Assembly: GCF_030270585.1 (NCBI RefSeq)
Contig: NZ_BSYI01000006.1
Span: 106,174-170,173, forward strand
Length of the DNA stretch: 64,000 bases
DNA from: Paralimibaculum aggregatum
Lineage (GTDB): Bacteria > Pseudomonadota > Alphaproteobacteria > Rhodobacterales > Rhodobacteraceae
Direction of reading: 5' to 3'
Shown here: positions 22,473-31,488 of the stretch, one piece after another
Layout of the letters: the number at the start of each line of letters is the position of its first letter
Position numbering within the stretch: the first letter of the stretch is position 1
Position numbers and translations under genes: made by a program
The notes under the pieces: model-generated
Databases searched by the model: none
Told to the model about the DNA's origin: nothing
The model's input: only the letters and a program-made list of their open reading frames with translations

Positions 22473-24314
22473 ATGAGCGTCGAGACCCATCTGGGGGGGA
22501 CGGCGCCCCTTCCCCTCTCCCGCCTGCGCCGGCAGCGGGAGCATCCGGAGACCACGCCGGCGGGCCTGCAGGACAAGCGCGTGCTCGCCACGCGCCGGGC
22601 GCTGATGCTGGCGCTCAACATCGCCAGCGTGGCGGCGCTGGCCTGGGCGATCCATTCGGTGTTTGCGCCCGGCGGGCTCAGCATCGCCGACTGGGTGATT
22701 CTCGGCGCCTTCCTCGTCGGCGCGCCCTGGACCGTGATGGGCATGTGGAACGCGCTCTTCGGCCTCTGGCTGCTGCATGGCCGGCGCGACGGGCTGGCCG
22801 AGGTCGCCCCGCATCTGGCCGCCGGCGACAGCGTCGCGCCGATCCAGAGCCGCACCGCGGTGGTGATGACGCTGCGCAACGAGCCGCCGCTGCGCTCGCT
22901 CGAGCGGCTGGTGGCGATCCGCGAGAGCCTCGACGAGACCGGCTGGGGTCAGCAGTTCGACATCCACGTGCTGTCCGACACCACCGACCCCGAGACCGCC
23001 GCCGAGGAGGAGCGTCTCTTCGCCGCGCTCCGCCCGGCGCTCGGCGGCAGCCGGGCGCAGTATCGCCGGCGCCGCGACAACACCGGCTTCAAGGCCGGCA
23101 ACATCCGCGACTTCGTGACCGGCGCGGGGCTCGGCTACGATCTCTTCGTGCCGCTCGACAGCGACAGCCTGATGTCCGGCCCGGCGATCCTGCGCATGGT
23201 GCGGATCATGGAGGCGCATCCGCGCATCGGCATCCTGCAGAGCCTCGTCGTCGGCGCCCCGGCGAAGAGTGCCTTCGCCCGGATCTTCCAGTTCGGCATG
23301 CGCCACGGCATGCGCAGCTTCACCATGGGCGCGGCCTGGTGGCAGGGCGACTGCGGGCCCTACTGGGGGCACAACGCGGCGATCCGCATGGGCGCCTTCC
23401 GCCGCCACTGCCGGCTGCCGCTGCTGCCCGGCGGGCCGCCGCTCGGCGGGCACATCCTCAGCCACGACCAGGTCGAGGCGGCGCTGATGCGGCGCGCCGG
23501 CTACGAGGTGCGGGTGATGCCGGTGGAGGGCGAGAGCTGGGAGGAGAACCCGCCGACGCTGCAGGATTTCACCAAGCGCGACCTGCGCTGGTGCCAGGGC
23601 AACATGCAGTACTGGTCGCTGCTCGGCCTGAAGGGCCTGCGGCCGACCTCGCGCTTCCAGATCTTCGCCGCCATCATGATGTATTTCGGCGGCCCGGCCT
23701 GGATGCTGATGACGCTGGCCGCCGCCGCCAAGGTGTTCGAGGGCGATACCGGGATGGACGCCGCGATGGGCATCGCGATGTTCTTCGTGATGATCTCGGT
23801 GAGCCTGGTTCCGAAGCTGGCGGGGCTGCTCGACATCGCGCTGCGCCGGGGCGGCGCCGCGGCCTATGGCGGGCGGCTGCGCTTTGCCGCCGGCGGCCTG
23901 GTGGAGCTGGTGTTCTCGATGCTGACGGCGCCGGTGGTGGCGTTCCGGGTGACGCTCTTCCTGATCGGGCTGATGTTCGGGCGAACCGTCACCTGGAACG
24001 GGCAGAACCGCGACGTCTACCGCCTGACCTGGGGCGATGCGGCGCGCGGGCTCTGGCCGCAGATGCTGGCCGCCGCGGTGCTGACGGCGGTGCTGGCGGG
24101 GATGGTCGGGCCGGGGCTGCTGCTCTGGGCGGCGCCGATGCTGCTCGGGCTCGGGCTGGCGATCCCGCTCGCGGTCTGGTCGGCGGCGCCGCGGGTCGGT
24201 GCCTGGGCGGCGCGGACCGGGCTCTGCGCGGTGCCCGAGGAGATCGCCGGCGCGGAGATGCTGGCGCGGCTCGGCCGGGTGGCGCAGCCCGAGACGACTG
24301 CGCGGGCGGCCTGA
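22473..24314 (+). CDS. opgH: Glucans biosynthesis glucosyltransferase MdoH/OpgH
   Basis: Inner-membrane GT2 enzyme that makes the beta-glucan backbone of osmoregulated periplasmic glucans from UDP-glucose and exports it. The 613-residue protein starts with two membrane helices (about residues 40-60 and 70-95). The cytoplasmic GT2 domain follows: VVMTLRNEPP, HVLSDTTDPE, the DxD-type PLDSDS, GHNAAIR, SHDQVEA, and the QxxRW-type box KRDLRWCQGNMQYW. Several C-terminal membrane segments follow, such as IFAAIMMYFGGPAWMLMTLA. It is shorter at the N-terminus than the enterobacterial protein, as in other alphaproteobacteria. No opgG lies next to it in this window. Confidence 0.92.
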   Translation: MSVETHLGGTAPLPLSRLRRQREHPETTPAGLQDKRVLATRRALMLALNIASVAALAWAIHSVFAPGGLSIADWVILGAFLVGAPWTVMGMWNALFGLWLLHGRRDGLAEVAPHLAAGDSVAPIQSRTAVVMTLRNEPPLRSLERLVAIRESLDETGWGQQFDIHVLSDTTDPETAAEEERLFAALRPALGGSRAQYRRRRDNTGFKAGNIRDFVTGAGLGYDLFVPLDSDSLMSGPAILRMVRIMEAHPRIGILQSLVVGAPAKSAFARIFQFGMRHGMRSFTMGAAWWQGDCGPYWGHNAAIRMGAFRRHCRLPLLPGGPPLGGHILSHDQVEAALMRRAGYEVRVMPVEGESWEENPPTLQDFTKRDLRWCQGNMQYWSLLGLKGLRPTSRFQIFAAIMMYFGGPAWMLMTLAAAAKVFEGDTGMDAAMGIAMFFVMISVSLVPKLAGLLDIALRRGGAAAYGGRLRFAAGGLVELVFSMLTAPVVAFRVTLFLIGLMFGRTVTWNGQNRDVYRLTWGDAARGLWPQMLAAAVLTAVLAGMVGPGLLLWAAPMLLGLGLAIPLAVWSAAPRVGAWAARTGLCAVPEEIAGAEMLARLGRVAQPETTARAA

Positions 24315-24317
24315 GCG

Positions 24318-24359
24318 CCGGGCGGGCAGCGGCGCCGCGCCGCGCCCGCTGCCGCCGGG
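24318..24359 (+). terminator. Hairpin after opgH
   Basis: GGCGGGCAGCGGCGC (24321-24335) pairs with GCGCCCGCTGCCGCC (24342-24356), with single-base bulges, starting 7 bp after the opgH stop. No long T-run follows, so it may be a GC-type terminator or an mRNA 3' stabiliser. Confidence 0.5.
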
Positions 24360-24394
24360 TCCGGTGGTCCACGCATTCTTTCCCTCTGGCCTCA

Positions 24395-24423
24395 TTGGCA
24401 ATCGCCGGGCTTCCCGCTTAAGG
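24395..24423 (+). promoter_or_regulatory. Candidate promoter for dgcN-dgcA-dat
   Basis: TTGGCA (24395-24400) and TTAAGG (24418-24423) are separated by 17 bp, in a local AT-richer pocket 78 bp before the dgcN ATG. The -35 is good and the -10 is poor. Confidence 0.35.
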
Positions 24424-24500
24424 TCGGCCGAACCCGGACCGCGCGACGCCCGTCGTGTGCGCGGTCCGCAACGCGGCCCCCTGCCCGGCGGAGGAAACCC

Positions 24501-25496
24501 ATGTCGCTCGCCCAACCCTATCTCCTGTTTCTCGGCGATGCGCCGGACCCGCTCGCGGCCAAGGTTGCCCAGGGCATCCGGGACTGGCGCCCGGACGCCG
24601 CCGTCGGCCAGCTTCGCCTGCCGGGCTGCAACGCCGATATGGGCCTGCCGGACATGACCGTGCCCGAGGCCATCGCCGCCGGCGCCAAGACGCTGGTGAT
24701 CGGCGTCGCCAACCGCGGCGGCGTGATCTCCGAGGCCTGGAACAAGGTGCTGGTCGAGGCGCTCGAGCAGGGCATGGACGTCGCCGCCGGCCTGCACACG
24801 CTGCTGCGCAACCAAGTGCCGCTGGTCAATGCCGCCGCGCGCAACGACCGGATGCTGCACGACGTGCGCCTGCCGAACCGGCCCTATCCGATCGGCGACG
24901 GCAAGCGGCGCACCGGCAAGCGCGTGCTCGCCGTCGGCACCGACTGCTCCTGCGGCAAGATGTACACCGCGCTGGCGCTCGAGAAGGCGATGCTGGAGGC
25001 CGGCCGCAAGGCCAGCTTCCGCGCGACCGGGCAGACCGGCATCCTGATCACCGGCGAGGGCGTGCCGCTCGATGCCGTGGTGGCGGATTTCATGGCCGGT
25101 GCGGTCGAGGCGCTGACCCCGGACAACGACGACGACCACTGGGATGTCATCGAGGGCCAGGGCAGCCTGTTCCACCCCTCGTTCTCGGGCGTGACCATGG
25201 CGCTGATCCATGGCGGGCAGCCGGATGCGCTGGTGCTCTGCCACGAGCCGACCCGGACCCATATGCGCGGCCTGCCGCATTACGACGTGCCGGGGCTCGA
25301 GGACCTGCAGCCGCTGGCGCTGCAGCTCGCCCGGCGGGTCAACCCCGACTGCCGCGTGATCGGCTGCGCGATCAACACCGCCGCGCTGTCCGAGGCGGAT
25401 GCCATGGCCTATCTCGCCGAGACCGAGGCGAAACTCGGCCTGCCCTGCATCGACCCGTTCCGCCAGGGGGCCGGCCGCCTGGCCGAGGCGCTGTGA
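24501..25496 (+). CDS. dgcN: DgcN family N-acetyltransferase (DUF1611), D-glutamate catabolism
   Basis: A 331-residue DUF1611-family protein. Members called DgcN acetylate D-glutamate, preparing it for racemisation by DgcA. The sequence has the family N-terminal alpha/beta domain (GVANRGGVISEAWNKVLVEA, GLHTLLRNQVPLV). A P-loop-like motif lies in AVGTDCSCGKMYTALALEKA (about residues 145-164), followed by RATGQTGILITGEGVPLDAV and DVIEGQGSLFHPSFSGVTMA. A GGAGG ribosome site precedes the ATG. Its stop overlaps the GTG of dgcA (GTGA). The adjacent enolase-superfamily racemase and D-amino-acid transaminase make the D-glutamate role convincing by context. Confidence 0.85.
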   Translation: MSLAQPYLLFLGDAPDPLAAKVAQGIRDWRPDAAVGQLRLPGCNADMGLPDMTVPEAIAAGAKTLVIGVANRGGVISEAWNKVLVEALEQGMDVAAGLHTLLRNQVPLVNAAARNDRMLHDVRLPNRPYPIGDGKRRTGKRVLAVGTDCSCGKMYTALALEKAMLEAGRKASFRATGQTGILITGEGVPLDAVVADFMAGAVEALTPDNDDDHWDVIEGQGSLFHPSFSGVTMALIHGGQPDALVLCHEPTRTHMRGLPHYDVPGLEDLQPLALQLARRVNPDCRVIGCAINTAALSEADAMAYLAETEAKLGLPCIDPFRQGAGRLAEAL

Positions 25497-26476
25497 GCGC
25501 CGCGCTCGAGGTCGAGACCCGCCGTTTCCGGATGGCGGGAACCTTCACCATCTCGCGCGGCTCGCGCACCGAGGCGGTGGTGGTCGAGGTCCGGCTGGTC
25601 GAGGGCGACCGGGTGGGGCGCGGCGAATGCGTGCCCTATTCGCGCTATGGCGAGAGCGTCGAGAGCGTCACCGCCCAGATCGAGGGGATGCGCGCGGCGA
25701 TTGCCGGCGGGCTGACCCGCGCGGCGCTGCAGGAGGCGATGCCGGCGGGCGCGGCGCGCAATGCGCTCGACTGCGCGATGTGGGATCTCGAGGCGAAGCG
25801 CACCGGCCGCCCGGTCTGGCAGCTCGCCGGGCTGGTCGAGCCCGGCCCGGTGCTCACCGTCTACACCCTCTCCCTCGACGAGCCGGAGAAGATGCGCGCC
25901 GCGGCGGAGGCCAACGCGCATCGTCCGCTGCTCAAGATCAAGCTCGGCGGCCCCGGCGATCTCGACCGGCTGCGCGCGGTGCGCGCGGGGGCCCCGAAGG
26001 CGCGGCTGGTGCTGGATGCCAACGAGGGCTGGTCGGCCGCCGACTATGCCGCGATCGCGCCGGAGCTCGCCGATCTCGGGGTCGAGATGGTCGAGCAGCC
26101 GCTGCCGGCGGATGACGACGGCGCGCTCGCCGGCATCGCGCGCCCGATCCCGGTCTGCGCCGACGAGGCCGCCCATACCCGTGCGACGCTGCCGGCGCTT
26201 GCGGGCAAGTACGACATGATCAACATCAAGCTCGACAAGACCGGGGGGCTGACCGAGGCGCTGGCGCTGAAGGCGGCGGCCGAGGCGGCGGGGATGAAGA
26301 TCATGATCGGCTGCATGGTGGGCTCCTCGCTGTCGATGGCGCCCGGGGTGCTGGCGGCGCAGGGCGCGCAGGTGGTCGATCTCGACGCGCCGCTGCTGCT
26401 CGCCGAGGACCGCGACACGCCGATGATCTATGACGAGGCCGGCATCCACCCGGCGCCGCCGGCGCTCTGGGGCTGA
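25493..26476 (+). CDS. dgcA: DgcA-type N-acetyl-D-glutamate racemase (enolase superfamily)
   Basis: A 327-residue mandelate-racemase/dipeptide-epimerase type enzyme. It starts at a GTG that overlaps the dgcN stop. The capping domain has GRGECVPYSRYGESVESV. The barrel carries the catalytic Lys pair of LLKIKLGG and the metal ligands Asp in LVLDANEGW, Glu in MVEQPLP and Asp in VCADEA. The second catalytic Lys is in INIKLDKTGG. The late IGCMVGSSLSMAPG is the substrate-binding loop. In the known marine pathway DgcA interconverts N-acetyl-D-Glu and N-acetyl-L-Glu. Dipeptide epimerase is the alternative, but the fusion-like overlap with dgcN argues for DgcA. Confidence 0.86.
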   Translation: MSAALEVETRRFRMAGTFTISRGSRTEAVVVEVRLVEGDRVGRGECVPYSRYGESVESVTAQIEGMRAAIAGGLTRAALQEAMPAGAARNALDCAMWDLEAKRTGRPVWQLAGLVEPGPVLTVYTLSLDEPEKMRAAAEANAHRPLLKIKLGGPGDLDRLRAVRAGAPKARLVLDANEGWSAADYAAIAPELADLGVEMVEQPLPADDDGALAGIARPIPVCADEAAHTRATLPALAGKYDMINIKLDKTGGLTEALALKAAAEAAGMKIMIGCMVGSSLSMAPGVLAAQGAQVVDLDAPLLLAEDRDTPMIYDEAGIHPAPPALWG

Positions 26477-26504
26477 GCCGAACCGCCTGGATGAGGAGAC
26501 GAGG

Positions 26505-27359
26505 ATGAGCCGCATTGTCTATGTGAACGGCGCCTATGTGCCCGAGGAGGAAGCCCGCGTTTCGATCTTCGACCGCGGGTTCCTGATGGCCGATGCGGTC
26601 TATGAGGTCACGTCGGTGCTCGATGGCCGGATCTGCGAGTTCGAGGGCCATGTCGCGCGCCTGCATCGCTCGCTGGCCGAGCTGAAGATGGCCGCGCCGG
26701 TGGACGACGCGGCGCTCTTGGAGATCCACCGCGAGCTGATCCGCCGCAACGACCTGACCGAGGGCACGATCTACCTGCAGGTCACCCGCGGCGCGGCGGA
26801 CCGCGACTTCGCCTGGCCGGAGGGCGCCGAGCCCGGGCTGGTGCTGTTCACCCAGGCCAAGGCGCTGGAGACGCCGAAGGCGGCGGAAACCGGCATCCGC
26901 GTCGCCTCGGTGGAGGACCTGCGCTGGGGCCGGCGCGACATCAAGACCACGCAGCTGCTCTATCCGAGCCTCGCCAAGATGATCGCCAGGGAGAAGGGCG
27001 CCGACGATGCCTGGATGGTCGAGGACGGCTATGTCACCGAGGGCAGCTCGAACAACGCCTATATCGTGACCGGGGCGGGCACCATCGTCACCCGCCAGCT
27101 CTCCAACGACATCCTGCACGGGATCACCCGGGCCAGCGTGCTGCGGCTGGCGCGCGAGGCGCAGATGGTGATCGAGGAGCGCCCCTTCACGCTGGCCGAG
27201 GCGCAGGCGGCGAAGGAGGCCTTCTCCACCGCCGCCTCGATCTTCGTGATGCCGGTGGTCGAGATCGACGGCGTGCCGGTGGGCGAGGGCACGCCCGGCC
27301 CGCTGGCGAAGCGGCTGCGCGAGATCTACATCGCCGCCGCCAAGGCGACCAGCATCTGA
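26505..27359 (+). CDS. dat: D-amino-acid transaminase (fold-type IV PLP enzyme)
   Basis: A 284-residue fold-type IV aminotransferase that moves the amino group of D-amino acids such as D-Ala or D-Glu to a 2-oxo acid. Signatures: VSIFDRGFLMADAVYEVT at the N-terminus, Lys147 (RRDIKTTQLLYPSLAK) as the PLP Lys, EGSSNNAYIV, and LHGITRASVLRLA for the phosphate cup. A GGAGACGAGG ribosome site precedes the ATG at 26505; the upstream in-frame ATG at 26430 lies inside dgcA. It follows dgcA by 28 bp. Branched-chain or aminodeoxychorismate activities are alternatives within the fold, but the dgcNA context favours D-amino acids. Confidence 0.88.
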   Translation: MSRIVYVNGAYVPEEEARVSIFDRGFLMADAVYEVTSVLDGRICEFEGHVARLHRSLAELKMAAPVDDAALLEIHRELIRRNDLTEGTIYLQVTRGAADRDFAWPEGAEPGLVLFTQAKALETPKAAETGIRVASVEDLRWGRRDIKTTQLLYPSLAKMIAREKGADDAWMVEDGYVTEGSSNNAYIVTGAGTIVTRQLSNDILHGITRASVLRLAREAQMVIEERPFTLAEAQAAKEAFSTAASIFVMPVVEIDGVPVGEGTPGPLAKRLREIYIAAAKATSI

Positions 27360-27367
27360 GCCGCCGC

Positions 27368-27391
27368 GAGCCCCCGCCGCGCCGGGGGCTC
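27368..27391. terminator. Bidirectional hairpin between dat and the chemoreceptor gene
   Basis: GAGCCCCC and GGGGGCTC form a perfect 8-bp stem with an 8-nt loop, in the 30-bp gap between convergent genes. The right arm overlaps the chemoreceptor stop codon. It is well placed to end both transcripts. Confidence 0.55.
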
Positions 27392-29102
27392 AGGCGCGCC
27401 GCCGCGCCGGGGCGGCCGCGGCCGGCGCCTCGAGGAAGGCGCGGTCGAGCGCCGCCTCGCCCGCGCCGCCGCTCCGCGCCGGCGCCAGGGTAAACTCCGC
27501 CACCAGCGCGCGCAGCTCCTCCGAGCGCGCGGCGAGCCCCGCGGTCGTGCCGGCGGCGCTGTCGGCGCTTTCGGCATTCTGGCCGATCACCCGGTCGAGA
27601 TCGCGGATCGCCCGGTTGATCTGCTCGGCGCCGATGTTCTGCTCCCTGGTCGCCGCGGAGATCTCCTGCACGAGGCCCGCGGTGCGCTCGATATTGGGCA
27701 CCAGCGTCTCCAGCATGCGCCCGGCCTCGACCGAGACGGTCACCGTCTGCGCCGAAAGCGCGCCGATCTCGGTGGCCGCGCGCTGGCTGCGCTCGGCCAG
27801 CTTGCGCACCTCCGAGGCGACCACCGCGAAGCCCTTGCCATGCGCGCCGGCGCGGGCCGCCTCGACCGCCGCGTTCAGCGCCAGGAGATCGGTCTGGCGG
27901 GCGATCTCCTGGATGATCGTGATCTTCTCGGCGATGGTCTTCATCACGTCGACCGCGTTGCCGACCGCCTCGCCGGAGCGCCGCGCATCCACCGCCGACC
28001 GGTTGGCGATCTCCTCGGTCTGGGCCGCGTTGTCGGCCGACTGGCGGATGTTCGCGGTCATCTCCTCGATGGCGGCGGAGGCGTCCTGCGCCGAGGCGGC
28101 CTGGCGCGCGGCGCCGTCGCGAATCGTGCCGGCGGTGGTGTTGAGCGCGCGGCAGGTCTCGGCCAGCGCCTCGGAATTCCCGGCTGCGCGATGCAGCTTG
28201 GCGTTGAGCGAGGCGGCCATGCGGGCCAGCGCCTGGCCGAGCCGGTCGTTCTCCGAGCGCGCCGCGATCTCGGCGGTGAGGTCGCCCTGAGCGATGCGCT
28301 CGGCGGCTTCGGCATTGATTCGGATGTTCTCGGCATGCTCCTCGATCACCCGGCGGGCGGCGCCGATCTCGTCGCCGCGCTCGCGCCCGGGCAGGTCGAG
28401 CGCCTCGCCGGTGATCGCCGCGGTCGAGGCGCGTGCGAGCCAGCCGAGCGGCCGGAACACCGCGCCCCTGAGCCCGAGATAGACCAGCCCCAGGACCAGC
28501 GCACCGATGCCGAGCGCCGCTGCCGATTGCCGCAGCCCGGCGCCGATCGCCGCGGCGCGGGCCTGTTCCGCCGCCGCGGTCACCGCGACCACGCCGACAA
28601 CCTGCTCCCTGGGCCCGAAGCGCACCGCGCGGAAATAGACATCGCCCCGGGCATCGCGCTCCGGCGCGCCGGTGGCGCCGACCCGGGCGACGACGGCGGC
28701 GTGCTCGGCGGCGAGCGGCATGGCCGCGCCGGGGGCACTCTCCCCACTCGCCCCCGCTCCGGCCGCTTCCTCCGCCCGGCGCGCGAGCACCGGCCGGCCC
28801 TCGAGATCAAAGGCGGCGATCGCGGCGATCGAGTCCGCGCTCTCGGCGATGATGCTGTCGAAGACCGCGGCCAGCGGCTCGAGCTTGCCGAAGCGGATGG
28901 CGCCGCCGGCATTGCCGGCGATCAGCCCGCTGACCACGGCCGCCTTCTCCTGCAATGCGCGCTCGGCGAGCCTCCAGGTGCTCCAGACCCCGGTGCCGAT
29001 GCCGGCGCCGACCGTGAGCAGGATCGCGCTGACCACGTAGAGGAGGATCTTCGGGGCGAGGCCGAGGCGCGACCCGCCGCCGCCGGTTCTGCGCTGGATC
29101 AT
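27390..29102 (-). CDS. Methyl-accepting chemotaxis protein
   Basis: A 570-residue chemoreceptor. The first membrane helix (about residues 17-40, [20 protein letters not shown]) and the second ([18 protein letters not shown], about 205-225) bracket a periplasmic sensor of about 160 residues. A HAMP-like linker follows. The cytoplasmic signalling hairpin contains the conserved [20 protein letters not shown] and [12 protein letters not shown] tip. The ATG at 29102 has GGGAA upstream. The gene directly upstream encodes a secreted PDC-like sensor protein, so the pair probably forms a two-part receptor. The ligand is unknown. The C-terminus has no obvious CheR-tethering pentapeptide. Confidence 0.92.
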   Translation of the reverse strand: MIQRRTGGGGSRLGLAPKILLYVVSAILLTVGAGIGTGVWSTWRLAERALQEKAAVVSGLIAGNAGGAIRFGKLEPLAAVFDSIIAESADSIAAIAAFDLEGRPVLARRAEEAAGAGASGESAPGAAMPLAAEHAAVVARVGATGAPERDARGDVYFRAVRFGPREQVVGVVAVTAAAEQARAAAIGAGLRQSAAALGIGALVLGLVYLGLRGAVFRPLGWLARASTAAITGEALDLPGRERGDEIGAARRVIEEHAENIRINAEAAERIAQGDLTAEIAARSENDRLGQALARMAASLNAKLHRAAGNSEALAETCRALNTTAGTIRDGAARQAASAQDASAAIEEMTANIRQSADNAAQTEEIANRSAVDARRSGEAVGNAVDVMKTIAEKITIIQEIARQTDLLALNAAVEAARAGAHGKGFAVVASEVRKLAERSQRAATEIGALSAQTVTVSVEAGRMLETLVPNIERTAGLVQEISAATREQNIGAEQINRAIRDLDRVIGQNAESADSAAGTTAGLAARSEELRALVAEFTLAPARSGGAGEAALDRAFLEAPAAAAPARRRA

Positions 29103-29151
29103 CGGTGGTTCCCGTGCTGGCAGGGCGCGCGCCGGGGCGGCCCGGGGGAGC

Positions 29152-29721
29152 TTACTGCAGGAGCTCGACATTCACCCCGAAGGTGGCGGCGCCGATCGGG
29201 CTTCCGGTCTCGGGATCGCGCACCACGACGGAGACCTGGGCCTGGTAGGCCTGGGTCGACTCGTCGAGCTCGATCTCGCCGATATGGGCGGCGCCGGTGG
29301 GGAAGGTCTCCTGCCACTTGGCCTCGTCGCCCTGCCAGTAGTCGGAGGTGACGCCGGAGGCGGCGACATTCAGCCCCACCGCGTCCATCGCGAAGATCTC
29401 GGTGAAGAGCCCGCCGGAAGCCTCGGCCGCGGCGCGCAGATGCTCGGCGGCCGGGCCGGAGAGCACGCGGTTGATCAGCGGGGTCTCGGCGGTGCCGACC
29501 TGGGCGCGCCAGTCCTGGTCGCGGGCGAGGATCTCGGTCTCGGTCAGCCCGGCGGTCTCGGCATTCTGGGCGCGAATCGCGGCGATCAGCACCGGGTCCT
29601 GCACCACGGCGCGGATATCGCTGTCGACCAGCGCCTCGAGCAGCGGCGTGAACTCGTTGGCGCCGGCCGGGGCGGCGGCGAGCAGGGCGGTGAGGGCCAG
29701 GGCAGGGCGGCGGAACGGCAT
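29152..29721 (-). CDS. Periplasmic PDC/Cache-like sensor protein
   Basis: A 189-residue protein with a signal peptide ([24 protein letters not shown], cut probably after AGA). The mature part resembles a single Cache/PDC sensor domain: a long N-terminal helix ([20 protein letters not shown]), then [20 protein letters not shown] and the strand pair [23 protein letters not shown], all typical of extracytoplasmic small-molecule sensors. It lies 49 bp before the chemoreceptor gene. A free-standing binding protein that docks on the receptor is the likely role. The ligand is not predictable. Confidence 0.8.
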   Translation of the reverse strand: MPFRRPALALTALLAAAPAGANEFTPLLEALVDSDIRAVVQDPVLIAAIRAQNAETAGLTETEILARDQDWRAQVGTAETPLINRVLSGPAAEHLRAAAEASGGLFTEIFAMDAVGLNVAASGVTSDYWQGDEAKWQETFPTGAAHIGEIELDESTQAYQAQVSVVVRDPETGSPIGAATFGVNVELLQ

Positions 29722-29893
29722 GGACGGACTCCCGGTGCTTCGGCCGGGCGCTGGCCGCGCGCGGCGCTTCGTTGCGCCACCAGAGCTAGCGCCGAAGCCT
29801 TGGCGTTCGGTTAACCGTGGCTGACGTTGCGGCGGCGCCTGCGCCCGCGCATCATTGTTTCCGGTATCGAATCATGTCCTTCGGGAGAGCCAC

Positions 29894-30451
29894 ATGCGTG
29901 CAATCTGGATGGCGGTGCTTCTCGCCGTTGGCCTCGGCGGTGTCGCCCGGGCGGCAACGCTGGACGATGGCATGGACCAACTTGCCGAGCGCATCGCGCC
30001 GCAACTTCAAGAAGAGCGCAACCGCGCCGGCGTGAGCCGCGCGGTGGACCTTTACCTCGCCGGCGCATCGGACCTAGTTTCGGGCGAGAGATGCCCCGCG
30101 CTCGGGACGATCCTGATGCGCCGACTCGCTGCCGCGGTGCAGGGCCGCGTCAGCCGCACGGTCGCCCAGGTGATCCTGCGCCAGGAGGCCAAGGAGGGCG
30201 AGCTCGCCATGCGCCTCGAATGGAGTGCTCGCCGGCCGGGGCATCTGGAACTCCACTCCTCCTATGGGCGGCTCCGCGGCGGTACCATCGTCGGTACCTT
30301 CATCCCGCATGTGGAGATTGCGGTTGCTTCCATGTCGGATCGAGAAATATTGTGTGCATTTGGCTATGTGGGCGAGAATTACAAAATAATTTCAGTGGAT
30401 CCGTTGCAAATTTCTCAAAATCTAACCCCAGATGAAATCGAGGTATGCTAG
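29894..30451 (+). CDS. Secreted hypothetical protein with an AT-rich 3' end
   Basis: A 185-residue protein with a signal peptide (MRAIWMAVLLAVGLGGVARA). The mature N-terminus, DGMDQLAERIAPQLQEE, followed by a short beta-hairpin core, faintly recalls the FlgO/CsgG-type outer-membrane-associated fold, but I would not assign it. GGGAGAG precedes the ATG. The last 120 bp and the following 90 bp are strikingly AT-rich compared with everything around (codons such as ATA, AAA and TTA appear), which suggests acquired DNA or relaxed selection. It is divergent from the PDC sensor gene and convergent with olsB. Confidence 0.7.
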   Translation: MRAIWMAVLLAVGLGGVARAATLDDGMDQLAERIAPQLQEERNRAGVSRAVDLYLAGASDLVSGERCPALGTILMRRLAAAVQGRVSRTVAQVILRQEAKEGELAMRLEWSARRPGHLELHSSYGRLRGGTIVGTFIPHVEIAVASMSDREILCAFGYVGENYKIISVDPLQISQNLTPDEIEVC

Positions 30452-30505
30452 AGGGAAGCTGTCAGCGGCGGATTCGGAGACGGCTGGTGGTGCGAATATA
30501 ATCGA

Positions 30506-30527
30506 CTTATTCGACCGTACGAATAAG
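30506..30527. terminator. AT-rich palindrome between convergent genes
   Basis: CTTATTCG and CGAATAAG form a perfect 8-bp stem with a 6-nt loop, 13 bp before the end of olsB on the other strand. A short T-run (GTTT) follows on the plus strand. It could be a weak bidirectional terminator or a regulator site. Confidence 0.4.
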
Positions 30528-30539
30528 GTTTACTACGCC

Positions 30540-31295
30540 TCAGGTCGGGCTGCGGCGCAGGATGCGGGCGCGGCCGGGGGGGACCTTGCCGATCTCGACG
30601 CCGGTGAAGACATGGAGCGTGTTGAGCTCGGTGTCGATCACCGCATGGTCGGAGACCCAGCCGCCCATGGTGAGATAGGTGCGCAGGAGCGGGGGCATGC
30701 GCTTCAGCGCCAGCTTCAGGTCGGGTTTCCTCAGCCGGAAGGCGCGGGCGAAGCGGAACACCTTCGGCGCCTTGACCCGCGGCAGCCAGCGCTTCGGCGC
30801 GATGTGCTTCTCCTTCAGCAGCGCGAAGGCGTCGGCATAGGTCTCGGCATCGTTGCCGTAGAAGCTCGAGCAGCCGAACAGCAGCTCGACCTTCTCGCGG
30901 TCGACATAGGCGGTCATCGCGCCCCAGGCGACGCGCAGGATGTTCGGGTCGCGCCAGGCCGGGTGGATGCAGAAGCGGCCCATCTCCACCATGCGCCCGG
31001 GGAAGGTTGCGAGGTTGGAGAGCTCGTAATACTTCGCGGAATAGCTGCGGCCGATCTCCGAGCCGCTCTCGAGCGGCAGCATGCGGAAGCAGCAGACGAG
31101 CTGGCCCGAGGCGGTCTCCTCCACCATCAGATGGGAGCAGGCGGGGTCGAACTCGTCGGCGTCGAGCCCGTGCGGATCGGCCGAGGAGGCGAGGCCGCGC
31201 TCCTCGATGAAGGTGAGATAGCGCAGCCGCTGGCAGGCGCGGATATCCTCCGCCCCCTGCGCGATCCGTGCCCTGAATTTTCCCGCCCGGAACAT
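30540..31295 (-). CDS. olsB: Ornithine-ACP N-acyltransferase OlsB (GNAT)
   Basis: A 251-residue GNAT-family enzyme that transfers a 3-hydroxyacyl chain from acyl carrier protein to the alpha-amino group of ornithine, making lyso-ornithine lipid. Family landmarks: CQRLRYLTFIEERG, DPHGLDADEFDPACSHLMV, YELSNLATFPGRMVEMGRFC, LLFGCSSFYGND and a late basic region before LRTYLTMGGWVSDHAVID. The ATG at 31295 has GGAGG 5 nt upstream; a GTG 12 nt earlier is less likely. No olsA acyltransferase lies beside it. It acts at the inner face of the inner membrane and is typically induced under phosphate limitation; no such site is visible here. Confidence 0.88.
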   Translation of the reverse strand: MFRAGKFRARIAQGAEDIRACQRLRYLTFIEERGLASSADPHGLDADEFDPACSHLMVEETASGQLVCCFRMLPLESGSEIGRSYSAKYYELSNLATFPGRMVEMGRFCIHPAWRDPNILRVAWGAMTAYVDREKVELLFGCSSFYGNDAETYADAFALLKEKHIAPKRWLPRVKAPKVFRFARAFRLRKPDLKLALKRMPPLLRTYLTMGGWVSDHAVIDTELNTLHVFTGVEIGKVPPGRARILRRSPT

Positions 31296-31488
31296 GGCCA
31301 CCTCCACCGCTCGCGCGCCCCGATGCGTCGCAGCCCGGCGCCGCGACGAGGCGGGCGCCTTGTTCCGCAGCTATATCCGCGACCGGGCCGACGCAAGCGG
31401 AGTTTTGCCGCGGCTGCGTAACGGATCGCGTTTGCCGCCGCGCTGTGGCGCCGGCGGAACGGCGGGCCGGATGACCCTGCGGCGCGGT

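Noticed and set aside
29808..29817. CGGTTAACCG palindrome as a CtrA site upstream of the chemoreceptor pair
   Set aside because: Only a TTAACC half-site is present; the second half at the required spacing is missing.
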